Source: Saccharum officinarum (lineage: Eukaryota; Streptophyta; Magnoliopsida; Poales; Poaceae). Taken from it: 64,000 bases of DNA. The notes below the pieces were generated by a model that saw only the letters and a program-made list of their open reading frames with translations, searched no databases and was not told the origin of the DNA. The position numbers and the translations under genes were made by a program. Location of the stretch: positions 72,307,737 to 72,371,736 of the forward strand of contig CM036170.1 of NCBI GenBank assembly GCA_020631735.1. Direction: 5' to 3'. Of this stretch, positions 1-11,249 are shown in pieces. The stretch's first letter is position 1. The number at the start of each line of letters is the position of its first letter.

Positions 1-1000
1 CCTGTAAAGTAATTTGTGCGGAGCAACAGCATCAATCGACACTGCATCTTCACACGTCCTTTCGGAAAAAGAAGAATGCAAACCTTGATTCAAAAATCTT
101 CCTGATCAATCGACCGCTCCAGGGCATATATTCTCATAATCTCAGTAATTTAGTCGTGTTTTCGTGGTATTCATTCATTTTGGCCTTTTGTCGTCACATG
201 AATTTATGGATCCTTTATGAACACATACTTCATAGGCATCGTTTGGTTCCAGGAAGCATGTCCTGAAACGATTCCTACCAGCAATGCTGGGCTAATCTAT
301 ATACTGGGTGGAATCCTCTCCAACCGAACGAGCCCTTAGCAGGGACAGTGCCAGTGAAAATCCAAGAGAAATGCATTTACCTTGTGGATGCAAAAATTTA
401 TATCATAATGGTACAAATATACACTTAGATATACATTATGTCTAGATATAAATAATAAAATAATTGTATCTTAAAGGCCAGCCCTACAATTTATAATAGA
501 GAGAATACATTAGATAGATCACGAAATATATTTTTACATTCTATTAGTTGGTATCATAAATGTATTTTTCTTTACTATAAAGTTGATCAACCCCTATAAA
601 GTTGGTCAACCCCAAAAATAATTTGACTTAAGGTGATTTTAGGCGTTATTTAAATTATTCTGAGACAGAAGAAGTATACGTGAACACCGGATAGATAAAG
701 TATATTATTACCTGTGCCTCCATTTAAAGGCAAGAGTACCTTCGATAGAAATAACTTGTAGAAGTTTAGTAGTTCCCTAACAAATTTGTTTGTTTCATTG
801 CCCATTCTTTTGTTTTTACTACAGGTTTTGTCAAAATCGTGTCGGTAGGTCCAGAAAGGAAAGGACTTGTATAGGTGAACCCAATGGAAATTTTGCCATC
901 CTCATCGCTCGTGGATGGCTGCTGCACTCTTTCCGCAAAGAAAAAAGTGCTCTATTGACAACAATGGCTAGAAGACTGTATAGGAGGCAAAACGGCTGAC
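1..1000. other. AT-rich intergenic DNA with one short MITE-like segment
   Basis: No gene is recognisable; open frames are short and unsupported. Positions 235-335 look like a degenerate MITE: the left edge (GGCATCGTTTGGTTCC) and the reverse complement of the right edge (GGGCTCGTTCGGTTGG) are similar, but no clear target duplication is visible. The rest is low-complexity AT-rich sequence. Confidence 0.4.
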
Positions 1001-1002
1001 TG

Positions 1003-2205
1003 GACCGGACATCGAACCATTGAGGCATTCGGTTTACTGGTTGATTGGTCTAACCGTTTAGAACCGGTTGAACCGGCGGTTCGATAGTTTTGGACCGGAT
1101 GCATTGAACCGCTCACGAAGACTTCGAACCGGTGCAATATAATAATATGCAACAAATAATTACGAACATATATAGTTGATCACATATACAAATAAGCCGG
1201 TAAAAAACATACCCGAGTAATCATATAACCAGCTTTCAACTAATCTAGGCACAAATCCACAAACATGTACCAAAAAGTATGCATAAAAATAATTGGTGCA
1301 AAAGGAACTTGAATAGTAATTTAAATGTTCATTTTTGCAAGAAAGAATTAATTCTAAAATTGAATGCACCATTACAAAGAGCTCGTCAAAATAATTAAAA
1401 TTGACATATTATTTACCTAATTCAGAGCTCATACGGAAAAGTTATAAAATTTGAAATTAAAATGGCAGCACTGATGTCAGCTGCCTTCAACACTGCCAAA
1501 GTCAAGAACTGGTACACGCAGCCACACACACGTCAAAAATATCCAAGCGTCGTGTTTTTTTAGGGCCCTTTTGGGAGGGATTCTTCCGGCTCCGTATCCT
1601 CTGCCACCACACTGTTTATACTGTGCATGAAATCTGTTTTTCTCTTTTTCCTCTCTCTCCACGGAGGAGCTGCCGGAGCCAAAATTTTTAGTTTTTCCGG
1701 CTCCAGCCTACTATCTGAGAGGGTGAGGGGAGAGAGAAAATCAGCTCTTATGAACAGTAACGCTACAGTGTCAGTTTTAGCGTCTCCGGCTCCCGCCTAC
1801 TGTCCGAGAGGAAGGGGGAGAGAGAAAATCAGCTCTTATAAACATTAACGCTACCGTGTCTGAGAGCCCTGCCAAACGCGCCCTTACCAAATCCGGGCGT
1901 CGTGGTGCACTTGCACCAGCAGCTCCCCGGCAGCAGCAACTAGGCAGGCCCACGTGGAACAGCAGCACGGGCCGCACGCACAGGCCCACCAGCGATACAT
2001 GCAGAGCACGCCGCAGATAAGCCACCAACAGAACCGGGACGGTTCGCATAGAACTGGCCAGTTCACCGGTTTAGCGAAAAACCGGCCAGTTTAACGGTTT
2101 TTACCGGTTTAATTGTACAGACGGTCTTTTAAGTGAACCAGATTAATTTTGGCTCTGATCGGTCTTTTAGCGGTCCGACCGGCAATCCGGTCCGATCCTA
2201 ATAAC
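1003..2205. mobile_element. Possible non-autonomous DNA transposon with ACCGGTT-rich ends
   Basis: Both ends (about 1003-1135 and 2045-2205) are unusually rich in ACCGG/CCGGT words in roughly inverted arrangement, with GGACCGGA-like words near each edge. This resembles the ends of some grass hAT-like elements. The inverted match is weak and I could not define a target duplication, so superfamily and borders are tentative. A Tourist-like MITE (1563-1883) lies inside. No transposase is encoded. Confidence 0.25.
1563..1883. mobile_element. Tourist-like (PIF/Harbinger) MITE with internal duplication
   Basis: The ends GGGCCCTTTTGGGAGGG and, reversed, GGGCGCGTTTGGCAGGG form imperfect terminal inverted repeats. 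They are flanked by TTA (1560-1562 and 1884-1886), the 3-bp target duplication typical of PIF/Harbinger elements. Inside, a segment of about 77 bp is duplicated in tandem (about 1697-1771 and 1784-1861, roughly 85-90% alike). There is no coding capacity. Confidence 0.6.
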
Positions 2206-3327
2206 TATGCTGGAGAGCTTCTTCGCAAGTTGACCTTTACCTAACATCCTGTTCACAAAAGTTACTACGTCATTTTAAAGTTGAAACACATAGAAAAAAA
2301 ACTCTTATATTAAAAAATGGACTAACTTGAGACAAAGAGTAATATTAAAAGAACAAAATAAAAAGTATACTTTTTCACAGGAAATCTCCACGTTGTAGGC
2401 AGACCTTGAACCCATAAAGCTCATGTGCACGAGAAGTCCAAAACTGCTAATGCGGCTCCTAAAGCGGACAGTTCCCCCGAATCTGATTTATTATGCACTT
2501 TTATGGTCTAAAATTTCAAAAGTTTAGGGCTGATGTTAGAATACTTTACGTAACCCCTCCATCTTATTAAAATGTAAACATCCCATGATTTATTGTAACT
2601 CAAAACTATTGTGAACATCACAAATCTGTTAAAAAACAATTGTATAAGCAATTTAGAACCACATTTTCTTTTACAAAATATAGTCAACTTTGATTTTGCC
2701 CTAAGTCATTTTTTTCTAAGTTTAACTGAACTTTAGTAAAAATATATTAACATCTACAAGTTAAAATGAATACTATATGAAAAAATGGTAAATAATTTAA
2801 TAAAACTAATATGATGTTATAGATATTTGTGCACTTTTCTCACTCCATCCAAGACCTTTTCTCACTAAAAAATGCCTCCGATCAGTTCCTCTTATTAAAT
2901 TATTTGGTAGGGCTCCTTTGTAGGAGCCGGAGCCGAAATTGGAGATGAGTCCTACCAAATGGGGCCTAAACCTACAAAATTTGACTTATAACAAGGCAAA
3001 AGTAAACTATAGTTTGAAATCGAGTGAGCAAATAAGAATCCTAACATACTCATTTGGATTTAAGGTGAGAAAATAAATACCAATATTATCTATCAATCAT
3101 TTCTACAGTTAGTATGGTGTTTTTTCTGAAAAAAAGGAAAACTAGATACCCGAATGAGTTATGCACTAAACCATTATTACTGTTTTGGCCTTTGACTAAT
3201 GAAAACATGCTCTCGAAATGCTTAAAACACAGAACTAGAGAAGTAGTCTACTAATCTATTATTAGACGACATCCCATTTTTGGCAAAGATGTCTATAACG
3301 TCTGTCTTCAGAGCACAACATGCCCAC
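2206..3327. other. AT-rich intergenic DNA, no gene seen
   Basis: No supported open frame. A short palindromic stretch near 2905-2970 (GGGCTCCTTTG ... CCAAATGGGGCC) may be a decayed MITE. Nothing else is recognisable. Confidence 0.4.
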
Positions 3328-3330
3328 TTA

Positions 3331-3584
3331 GGGCTACTTTGGTAGAGCTTCACTTCTTGATTATCTGAAGGAGTGATTCTAGTGCGGAGAGCGGTGGATC
3401 ACGTATTTTTTAGCTCCCAGCTTGTAGTGCAAACATATAAGTCATTCTCGTCAGCCCCCACCATAATCCAATTGCATTTTTAAGTGTTCGACCGGCATAA
3501 TCCAGTTGCATTTTTAAGTGTTCGACAGAGCTCCGCGGAAGCTAAGAGTGAAGCTAAGGCTAGGAGCAGTGCCAAAAGTGGCTC
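3331..3584. mobile_element. Tourist-like MITE
   Basis: The ends GGGCTACTTTGG and, reversed, GAGCCACTTTTGG are inverted repeats flanked by TTA on both sides (3328-3330 and 3585-3587), the usual PIF/Harbinger target. An internal piece of about 30 bp (ATAATCCAGTTGCATTTTTA and following bases) is repeated in tandem near 3470-3525. Non-coding. Confidence 0.6.
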
Positions 3585-3644
3585 TTAAACCTTGGTCTGA
3601 TGTATTCTTTTTGGGTAAGGGATCAGAAGCATGTCTAGTGAGTA

Positions 3645-3732
3645 CTCTCTCCATCCCGTTTTAGGAATGAATCTAGATAGGTGCTTGTTGAGATTTATTT
3701 CTAAAACAACAGTTTTTTTTGGATGGAGGGAG
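3645..3732. mobile_element. Stowaway (Tc1/mariner) MITE
   Basis: An 88-bp element with ends CTCTCTCCATCC and GGATGGAGGGAG, close to the common grass Stowaway terminus, flanked by TA on both sides (3643-3644 and 3733-3734). Size, termini and TA target all fit Stowaway. Confidence 0.75.
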
Positions 3733-3734
3733 TA

Positions 3735-5234
3735 GTTAAGATGATGCAAGTCATTGTATTGGCTAATATGGTAAACACAAAGGCAAATTTAGCTAGAACT
3801 TCAATATTCTTTGAAGTGCTTCACAAAACCATGAACTTCTAAGCGTCTAAGGGCAGCAACGTCCAATAGTAACAAGCTAATGACGCTTGCTTAAAATCTC
3901 CCAAGTGCCACAATGATCAAACACTTGACGCAAAAAGCAATATATAATGCTTGCGTGGGCGTGTGGTTCACCTTCCACCTTCGTCAACCTATACTATGTG
4001 CACATAATAGCCAACCAATTAAGTTGACTCAATCTTCAGTCGACTCAGGATTAATCCTTTATAGCAACTGGTATTTGCTATGAGTTTGAACGGTAATCAA
4101 TTTAATTGAAATAAGGTTGGACGAAGTCCAATTAAATCGACAAACATAACAAGATTATTCTTAAAAAGGGGTGGGTCCAAGTGACAATGTGACAAGATGT
4201 ACATTCCGCTACAATGCACGATCATGTTTGCTAGTGATGAAAAAAAATACTTTGAAGTTATAGTAATTTATATGTCAAGCAATTGTTAAAAGTAGTTGAT
4301 AATCCATGCTCCTGGACATGTTAGAATCTTAGAACGTATTAGTATTGGATGTTTCTTCCTAATATCAAAGGACAATAAAACTATTATTTATATTAACTTG
4401 TGCATTTTCCTCTTTGTTCATTTTTTTCTCTCTTTGTTCATTTTTAACACCATTAGCATAATAGGTACTCTGTGATAGCTCCAGTCGTGACAAACAACTA
4501 CTAATCTATATATTTTTCATCTATATTTGCAGTTTTTTTTTCCTTTGCAAGGAACCTCTACGCGTTTTGAATAATCTCTTTGTCCCAAAATATATGACCT
4601 TATAGCACTTAAATTTTGTCCCAAAATGCTTTTTCAATGTACCTTTCTCTTTCTTTTTATACATCTCTATCTCCACTTCTTTAGGAGCATTTTGATCTTT
4701 GGCTTTATCATTGGTTTCCGTAAGAGATTGTAGAACGTCACCTAATATGGGGAGCACACATTTACTTGAATTTTTAGTTTATACTATGGTGGCTCTTATT
4801 CTAGCATGTTTCTTATGACGGCATGGTTCTAGATTTTGATCTTCAAATGGTGGTTGAAAGTGATGAAACATTTTGTCTAGATTCAAAGTTAAAATTGCAT
4901 TTTTACAAATATTATTTTCTAGATAGAGAGAATGTTACTTTTATTTTTTAGTAAAATCTAAAAATCTGACTCCTCGATAAACGTGATGTATACTTACTCG
5001 AGAATGCTAATTACCGAGAAATCAAACATTTTCAAATTTGACCAAATACATATAAGAACATATTAATATTGATAATGTATACATTGAATATATTATTATA
5101 ATAAACTTATTTCAAAATATAAATTTTGCAAATATTTTTTTATGAATCTAGTGATTTTTTTTAAAAAATTGGTCGACATGAATCTATCCTTTTGGAGACG
5201 TAGGGGGGAAAGAAAATAAAACAACTTTTGAAGC
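3735..5234. other. AT-rich intergenic DNA, no gene seen
   Basis: Open frames are short and of biased AT-rich composition (for example 4521-4757 minus), without recognisable domains. No RNA gene was recognised. Confidence 0.4.
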
Positions 5235-5475
5235 TTGCTGTGTTTAGTTCCGCAAAAAGGTGTAAAAAAAGTATTGTAGCACGTTTTAGCTTTATTTGGT
5301 AAATAGTGTCCAACCGTTGACTAATTAGGTTCAAAACGTTCGTCTTGCAAAGTACAAAGCTGTACAATTAGTTTTTGATTTCATCTACATTTAGTACTCT
5401 ATGCATGTATCGTAAGTTTGGTATGACAGGAATCTTTTGTTTGCACAGTACTTTTTTTTTAAGTAAACACAGCCA
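5235..5475. mobile_element. Tourist-like MITE
   Basis: The ends share GCTGTGTTTA in inverted orientation (left near 5237-5248, right near 5463-5475). Interior motifs (ACTAATTAGG, GTACAATTAG, ATGCATG) recur in other MITEs of this window (7464-7705, 38669-38911, 46221-46438, 47656-47867), so they belong to one Tourist-like family. Edges are good to within a few bases. Confidence 0.55.
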
Positions 5476-5672
5476 AAACGATCTTTCGTGAACGATTTCT
5501 GTAGCTTTGAAAGTCGTGCAGAAGCCATATTTTATGATTGTACAGTACTCCTACGTCGTAACAAGTTTCTTTTTAGGAAAAAAAAATATTGTAGTAGGAG
5601 TACCTGGGAATATTTGGTCGAGGAATTTCGATGTGATAACCGGCGGAGCTCTGTGCCGCTGTCCGATAGCAA

Positions 5673-5897
5673 GGGCCTGTTTGATCATGAACCATTCAGT
5701 TTAACTCCCATCATATTAATATTGCGGTAAATGTATTGAGTACTAAATATAGACTAATTGTATACATGTCGGCATAGTTAGGAGTAATTTACAAGACGAA
5801 TCTATTAAGCCTAATTAATTTAAAATTAAATTTTTTATCAAATAAAACAAAAATACTATAATATTTATTAAACTTTAACACATCTAGCCAAACAAGT
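5673..5897. mobile_element. Degenerate Tourist-like MITE
   Basis: The left end GGGCCTGTTTGATCATG and, reversed, the right end ACTTGTTTGGCTAGATG are related, and the interior (CTAATTGTATACATG, GACGAATCTATTAAGCCTAA) matches the family seen at 7464-7705. No clean target duplication was found. Confidence 0.45.
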
Positions 5898-7463
5898 AAT
5901 TGCTGGGGCTTGCAGAGCAGTGGTGGCCCGTGCATGACCCCATCCACCAGGACGGCAGCACCATCCCAGTCCCCAGCAAAACATGGGCCGCTGGTTTCTG
6001 GAGAAGATAAACGCATCGGTGGAAGCGAGGTGCAGCGGCTTGCCGACACAGGGAAAAGTGGGCAACGTGTGGCATGGCAGCGGGGGAGTACGGAGCATCG
6101 ACTTGACGATGATGTGAGAGAGGGCAGCACGACGCGAGAGCAGAGCACCCTGCCACCGCCGCGGCAGGCTGCAGGCACCGGCGCGTATCTCGAGGCGAGG
6201 GAGGGGGTCAGAGGGCGCCTGAGACGTCGCTCTCTCCCGAGGCCACCGTCCGCAGAGCAGACAGCGCGATATGAATGCACGCACGACGGGCACGAGGCCC
6301 GCTGGATCTGGGGTGCGGGCCCACCCCGGATCTTGACCGGTCAATGGGCGCGGGGGCCCCGGCCTCGGGTTAGTGCGATCTTATTGGGTGTCGTGTCTGG
6401 TGGGCCGCCCTCGGGCGCGCCCCCGCACGCCCAGCCAGAGGCAGGACGGGGGACCCACGCGGGGTGGTAGCGACGTGACTCGCCACTCCGCCCGCGCCAG
6501 TGCTGTGTCACGCTGTCTGTACCGGAGTACCACCCGGTGGCCGGTAACCCCATGCTGTGCCCGCCGTCTGGCCGTCTGGCTCGATCGACGACGTCGGGTG
6601 CTCTGCCCCATGGGCCATGGCCCCATGGCGACAGCGAGATGTGCAACTGTGTGCATGAAAGCATACGTACGGAGTAGACTTGGCAGGAATCCCATGGTCA
6701 ACGTGCACAGGACCGTTGCATGATTCCTCATCCCCTTGACAGGGCTATGACGCCGTAGGGGGGAGTTGTGCACGTACTTGCACCTACCGTCGTCGTACCT
6801 GTTTCGTTGGACTGTTTGCTCGAGAGCTAGTAGGACTACAGTCATTAGTGCTGCTAGTCTACTGTACAGTACTGCTACTACTTGCCGGTGGCTTCACTGT
6901 TCACATCCACCGCGCGACTACTGTACGCAGAGTGCACATGATTACTTGAGCGGCTCGTCCGGATCCTTGCTCAACACCTCAAGTACGGAGTAGTACTCCG
7001 CAAGTTCATCCTTGTTCTCCAGTTCTCGCCATGTTAATTAAGAACAGGATTCGTCGGTTAATCCTTGTCCCAGGGGCGTCTAATCTGGAAACCATGATGG
7101 TGATGGCCCCCGCCGGGCGTGCCGTGCCCGTAATTCAAGCCAAGGCCTTATCTGCACGGCACGTCCCTCTCCGCCTCCGGCACCGCGCGCCTGCCTCTGC
7201 CTAATCTTTATCCCTTCTCACCATGATAGTGATGCCACCGGCTCCAGTTAATCGCCGTAAGAAAAATTAACCAGGGGCTACACAGGCTTCCTCCAGTCAT
7301 CGGCCACGCGCGTCCATATTTTTTAACCCGGCCAGTCGGCCACAGAGGCACTACGGTCTGGTTGGTTGTCACTCTGTAGAGAGTCTCGGCGGCTGCGCCT
7401 TGTGCTTTTTTTAGCGGCAATAACAACCGTCCAGTCCAGGAGACTCGTGGTTTTTCTTCCTTG
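5898..7463. other. GC-rich island without a recognisable gene
   Basis: GC content rises sharply from about 5900 to 6650, and long open frames occur on both strands in several frames at once (for example 5910-6470 plus, 5868-6344 minus). That pattern comes from base composition rather than coding. None of the translations shows a known domain. The stretch could be the remains of a promoter or first exon of a lost gene, but no splice structure could be supported. Confidence 0.35.
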
Positions 7464-7705
7464 GGCCTCGTCAAGATTGCTCCCAAATTTTAAGTTTTTA
7501 CGTTCCCTTTCCATCACATCGAATTTAGGAACACATGTATGAAGCAGTAAATGTAGATAAAAAATAACTAATTGCACAGTTTGATTATAAATCACGAGAC
7601 GAATCTTTTAAGCCTAGTTAGTCCACGACTAAACAATAATTATCAAATACAAACGAAATTGCTACGATACCAAATTTTTCTAACTTTAGCAATCTAAACA
7701 AGGTC
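7464..7705. mobile_element. Tourist-like MITE
   Basis: The left end GGGCCTCGTCAAGATTGCT and, reversed, the right end GACCTTGTTTAGATTGCT are inverted repeats. The core contains GACGAATCTTTTAAGCCTAG, diagnostic of the very common grass family also seen elsewhere in the window. Non-coding. Confidence 0.6.
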
Positions 7706-8536
7706 TTGGTTTCAAAATTTTGACTTTATGTATCATGATGATGACAGTGGACAGGCAGCGGAACAAAACCTCCAAATTTTCTACAGCACCGTCTCAACAA
7801 AGAAAATCTATGTGGTAATAAATGCAAAAAGATCTGTAGAGAGCCCAGACTCCAGTCCTGCACTAATACGTGGGCCGCCGCGCGATGGAACGACAGGCGT
7901 AGCCACAACAGGCCGGTTTTTATTAGCCTCTTAAGTTCAAAGGCCATTCGGTCTCTCAGAAATTGGGCCTACAATCATCGAACTGGCCCTACATGAAGGC
8001 CTATTACTGCACGATGGCCTACGCCTGGCCCATTGCACCATGCGGGACTGCGGGTTTGATTGAGGCCCATACAAAAGTAGCCAACCCGTCGTCATTTCGA
8101 ATCACTTTCCCGTAAGGAATTCCTTCCCGTAATATTAGACGGAAATAGAAGTTTTCATTCAGCCGAGACCCATGACGTGGATGCTTTGTTTCAACTTTTG
8201 GCTTTTCGCTTCCGGGGGCAAAAGCCAAAAGCTGATTACAACAATGCTACACCTGCTTCATAGCAGCTACAAATCATAAATTTACTAGAGTTCGAAGGTT
8301 TCCAAAATTAATACTGTATCGTCCTTAGCTTTACCGAAATCAGTTTTTCCCCCCTAATGCTCTCGGGCGTCCGGAGGGACACATGCGGCTCCTCCACTGG
8401 CTACCACACGTTCGCTCACTCCCGTCCAGTCATGTATTGTGAAGCAATGATTAGTTTTATAATAAATGCAAGCAAGTTAGACATATAGAGCGATATTACA
8501 AGAATAAGAGCAAACAAACAAATATATCCTTAATTA
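7706..8536. other. Intergenic DNA, no gene seen
   Basis: No domain-bearing open frame and no repeat with definable ends. Confidence 0.35.
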
Positions 8537-9950
8537 AGTTTGATTTTTGTTATTTGCTTACCAAGGGTGCCAATGGTGTAAAGACTAAGTTCATTGGTGC
8601 ACACAACACATTTTGGTACCAAAGAAGAAAACTATTTTGGTACCAAAGAGCTTAGTGACTAACCTACAAGGATCCAAGCAAGTTTAGGTACCTAAAAATA
8701 ATTGATCTTTTTTTGTAGGTCAATTATAAAGCCGGAGGAAGGCATTTGATACTTGATAGTGGGTGCACACAACACATGACCTGTGATTCAAGAATGTTCA
8801 ATTCAATCAACATAAATGATAGCAATGGGATTGATAGTATAACATTTGGTGATAATGACAAAGGTAAGATCAAAAGTCTTAGTAAGATTGCAATATCCAA
8901 TGACTTGAGCATTTTCAATATGCTACTAGTAGAGAGCTTGAACTTCAATCTTTTGTCGGTAGTTCAATTATGTGATATTAGTTTCAAGTACATATTTAGT
9001 GTGGATGATGTAGAGATCATAAGTGCAGATGGTTCTAACTTGATATTTAAATGATTTAGATATGAGAATCTATACTTGGATGATTTAAATGCTAAAGAAG
9101 CTCAATTGTCAACATGTTTACTCACTAAGCCTAGCATGGGTTAGTTATGGCATAGAAGGCTTGGTCATGTTAGAATGAAACAATTGAACAAGTTGATTAA
9201 GTATGATCTAGTTAGAGGCTTGAGAGATGTCACATTTGAGAAGAATAAACTTTGTAGTGCATATCAAATCGGAAAGCAAGTTGGCAGCACACACCCTAAG
9301 AAGAGTATGATGAGTACATATAAGACATTTGAGTTGTTGCACATAGATTTGTTTGGACCAACTACTTAACTACCATTAATGAAAATAAATATGGATTTTT
9401 GATTGTGGATGATTTTACAAGATATACATCGGTGTTCTTTCTAGTTGACAAGAGTGGTGTGTTTGCAATGTTCAAATCATTTGTCAAGAGAATACACAAT
9501 GAATTTGAGACCACCATCAAGAAAGTGAGATATGACAATAGAAGTGAATTCAAGAACACAAGAGTTGAAGATTTATGTGATGAATTTCGCATTAGGCATC
9601 AATTCTTGGCCAAGTACACTCCACAATCAAATAACCTAGTTGAGAGGAAGAATAAAACTTTGATTGATATAGCAAGATCAATGCTGAGTGAGTACAATGT
9701 TAGTCATTCATTTTGGGCCGAAGCAATCAACATGGCTTGCTACTATAGCAACCGACTCTATTGTCATCCCATGATGGAGAAGACTCCTTATGAGCTCTTG
9801 AGTGAAAGAAAGCCCAACATTGCATATTTTTGGGTTTTTTGTTGCAAACGCTACATATTGAATAAAGGCACTAAATTGAGTAAGTTTAAAAAGAAATATA
9901 ATGAAGGTTTCTTGCTTGGATACTCCACTACTAACAAGGCTTATAGAGTG
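8537..9950 (+). pseudogene. Ty1/copia gag-pol fragment (protease, GAG-pre-integrase, integrase)
   Basis: An internal fragment of a copia polyprotein, no longer translatable as one frame. Visible in order are the linker after gag with a duplicated TTTTGGTACCAAAGA word (about 8610-8650), the protease active site LDSGCTQHMT near 8753-8785, the GAG-pre-integrase segment WHRRLGHV near 9150, and an integrase core (9399-9950). In the core the second Asp lies in VRYDNRSEF and the Glu in NNLVERKN. The zinc-site CxxC is damaged to CSAY. Stops at 9051-9053 and 9367-9369 break the frame. The fragment matches the copia element at 15450-16530 in order and wording. The reverse transcriptase is missing; the fragment ends at another repeat near 9950. 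Confidence 0.8.
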
Positions 9951-11249
9951 AAAGCATCTAGGCCCTGGTGTTGGTTTCAGCAATTGATGATAACGCATTA
10001 TTACCATGACTAACGTGTGTTTTGTAGAAACGTTGGTAAGTTAGGTCATGGAGGTGATAACTGCTTTGGGCACTGTGGTATTCATGTCCCTTGATGGAAA
10101 TCGTTTCGGTTTTCAAAGGATCAACGACAAGATTAAAGACGGTTAGTTCTGGATGTCAATGTGTTGAGTTACATCTGGAATAGTCGTTAGGATCTTTGTT
10201 TCTTCCTTTGACCGTACTATAAAGGGGGCATGAGCGAGTAGCTTGACCTAGGTGAGTCTCTTGTTTAGGTGTGGTGCACACTTGTCAAACTTAGCACTAG
10301 GTAGCTCTAAAACAGCTCAAAGTTCAGTTGGAAGCAACTTGATTCAAGTTGCGTCGCGTTTAGAAGACGTTTGAGCAGTTTACCCTTGACCGGACGCGGT
10401 CCTGGTCATGACCGGACGCGTCCGGTCAGTACTAACAAGTCACTACGTAGTTAACTGATCGACCGGACGTGGTCCTTGAGAGAACCAGACGCGGTGGTTA
10501 GGCTGACACGTGTTCCAGAGGGTAAACAGTGTAATCGGACGCGACTGTGAAGTGATCGGCGTGTCCGGTCACGTTCTAGTAAGGTCCCAAGCTGACCTGA
10601 CGCGTCTGGTCATCTATGATCGGACGCGGTCGAGCGTCAGATTAGTTTCCAGTAAGGTTCTTGCATGATCGGACGCGTCCGGTCATCTCAGACCGGTGTG
10701 TCCGGTCACTCAGCGCTAACCTTCGGTTTCCGACCGTTACACTTGATCGGCGCGTCCGGTCAGTGCGTGTTTTGCTGATTCGGCAGGTAATGGTTGGATT
10801 TGTCTGAGAGGTGTATAAATACATCCCCTCCACCTCTTTTAGAGGTCTCTTGCTCATTTGTTCAGCTGAAAAACACCTTTGGAGTGCAAGGGAGTGCAAG
10901 AGCCCTAGTGAGGATAGTGATTTGAGAATCAAAGTTTGAGATTCCTCACTAGTGACAAGAGTGTAGCAAGTGTGCATCCATCTTCTTATTAGGCTTGTTG
11001 TGGTCAAGTGAGAGTTCTAGCTTGTTACTCTTGGTGATCGCCATCACCTAGACGGTTTGGTGGTGATTGGGAGTTTGGTGATCATCCGACGAGATCGTGG
11101 GTGACCCAACTCAAGTTGTGAGCGGTTTTGGGTGATTCGCCGCGATGGAGTGTCGAAGAATCAACCCGTAGAGAGCACTTGATCCTTGCGCGGATCAAGG
11201 GGGAGCTACACCCTTGCGCGGGTGCTCCAACGAGGACTAGTGGAGAGTG
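9950..11249 (+). mobile_element. LTR-type segment of a retrotransposon with palindrome array
   Basis: Non-coding. The start may be TGTTGG at 9969. Positions 10388-10760 hold many copies, exact and decayed, of a GACCGGACGCGTCCGGTC-type word, including the perfect palindrome at 10409-10428. A TATAAATA box follows at 10814-10821. The distal part (GCGCGGGTGCTCCAACGAGG) is typical of regions next to grass LTRs. The segment is cut at its right edge by the copia LTR starting at 11250. Its own internal region and second LTR are not visible, so family and exact borders are uncertain. Confidence 0.55.

Noticed and set aside
5789..6845. Several overlapping frames of 90-186 codons on both strands
   Set aside because: Open frames in all directions within a GC island, none with a recognisable motif; composition effect.
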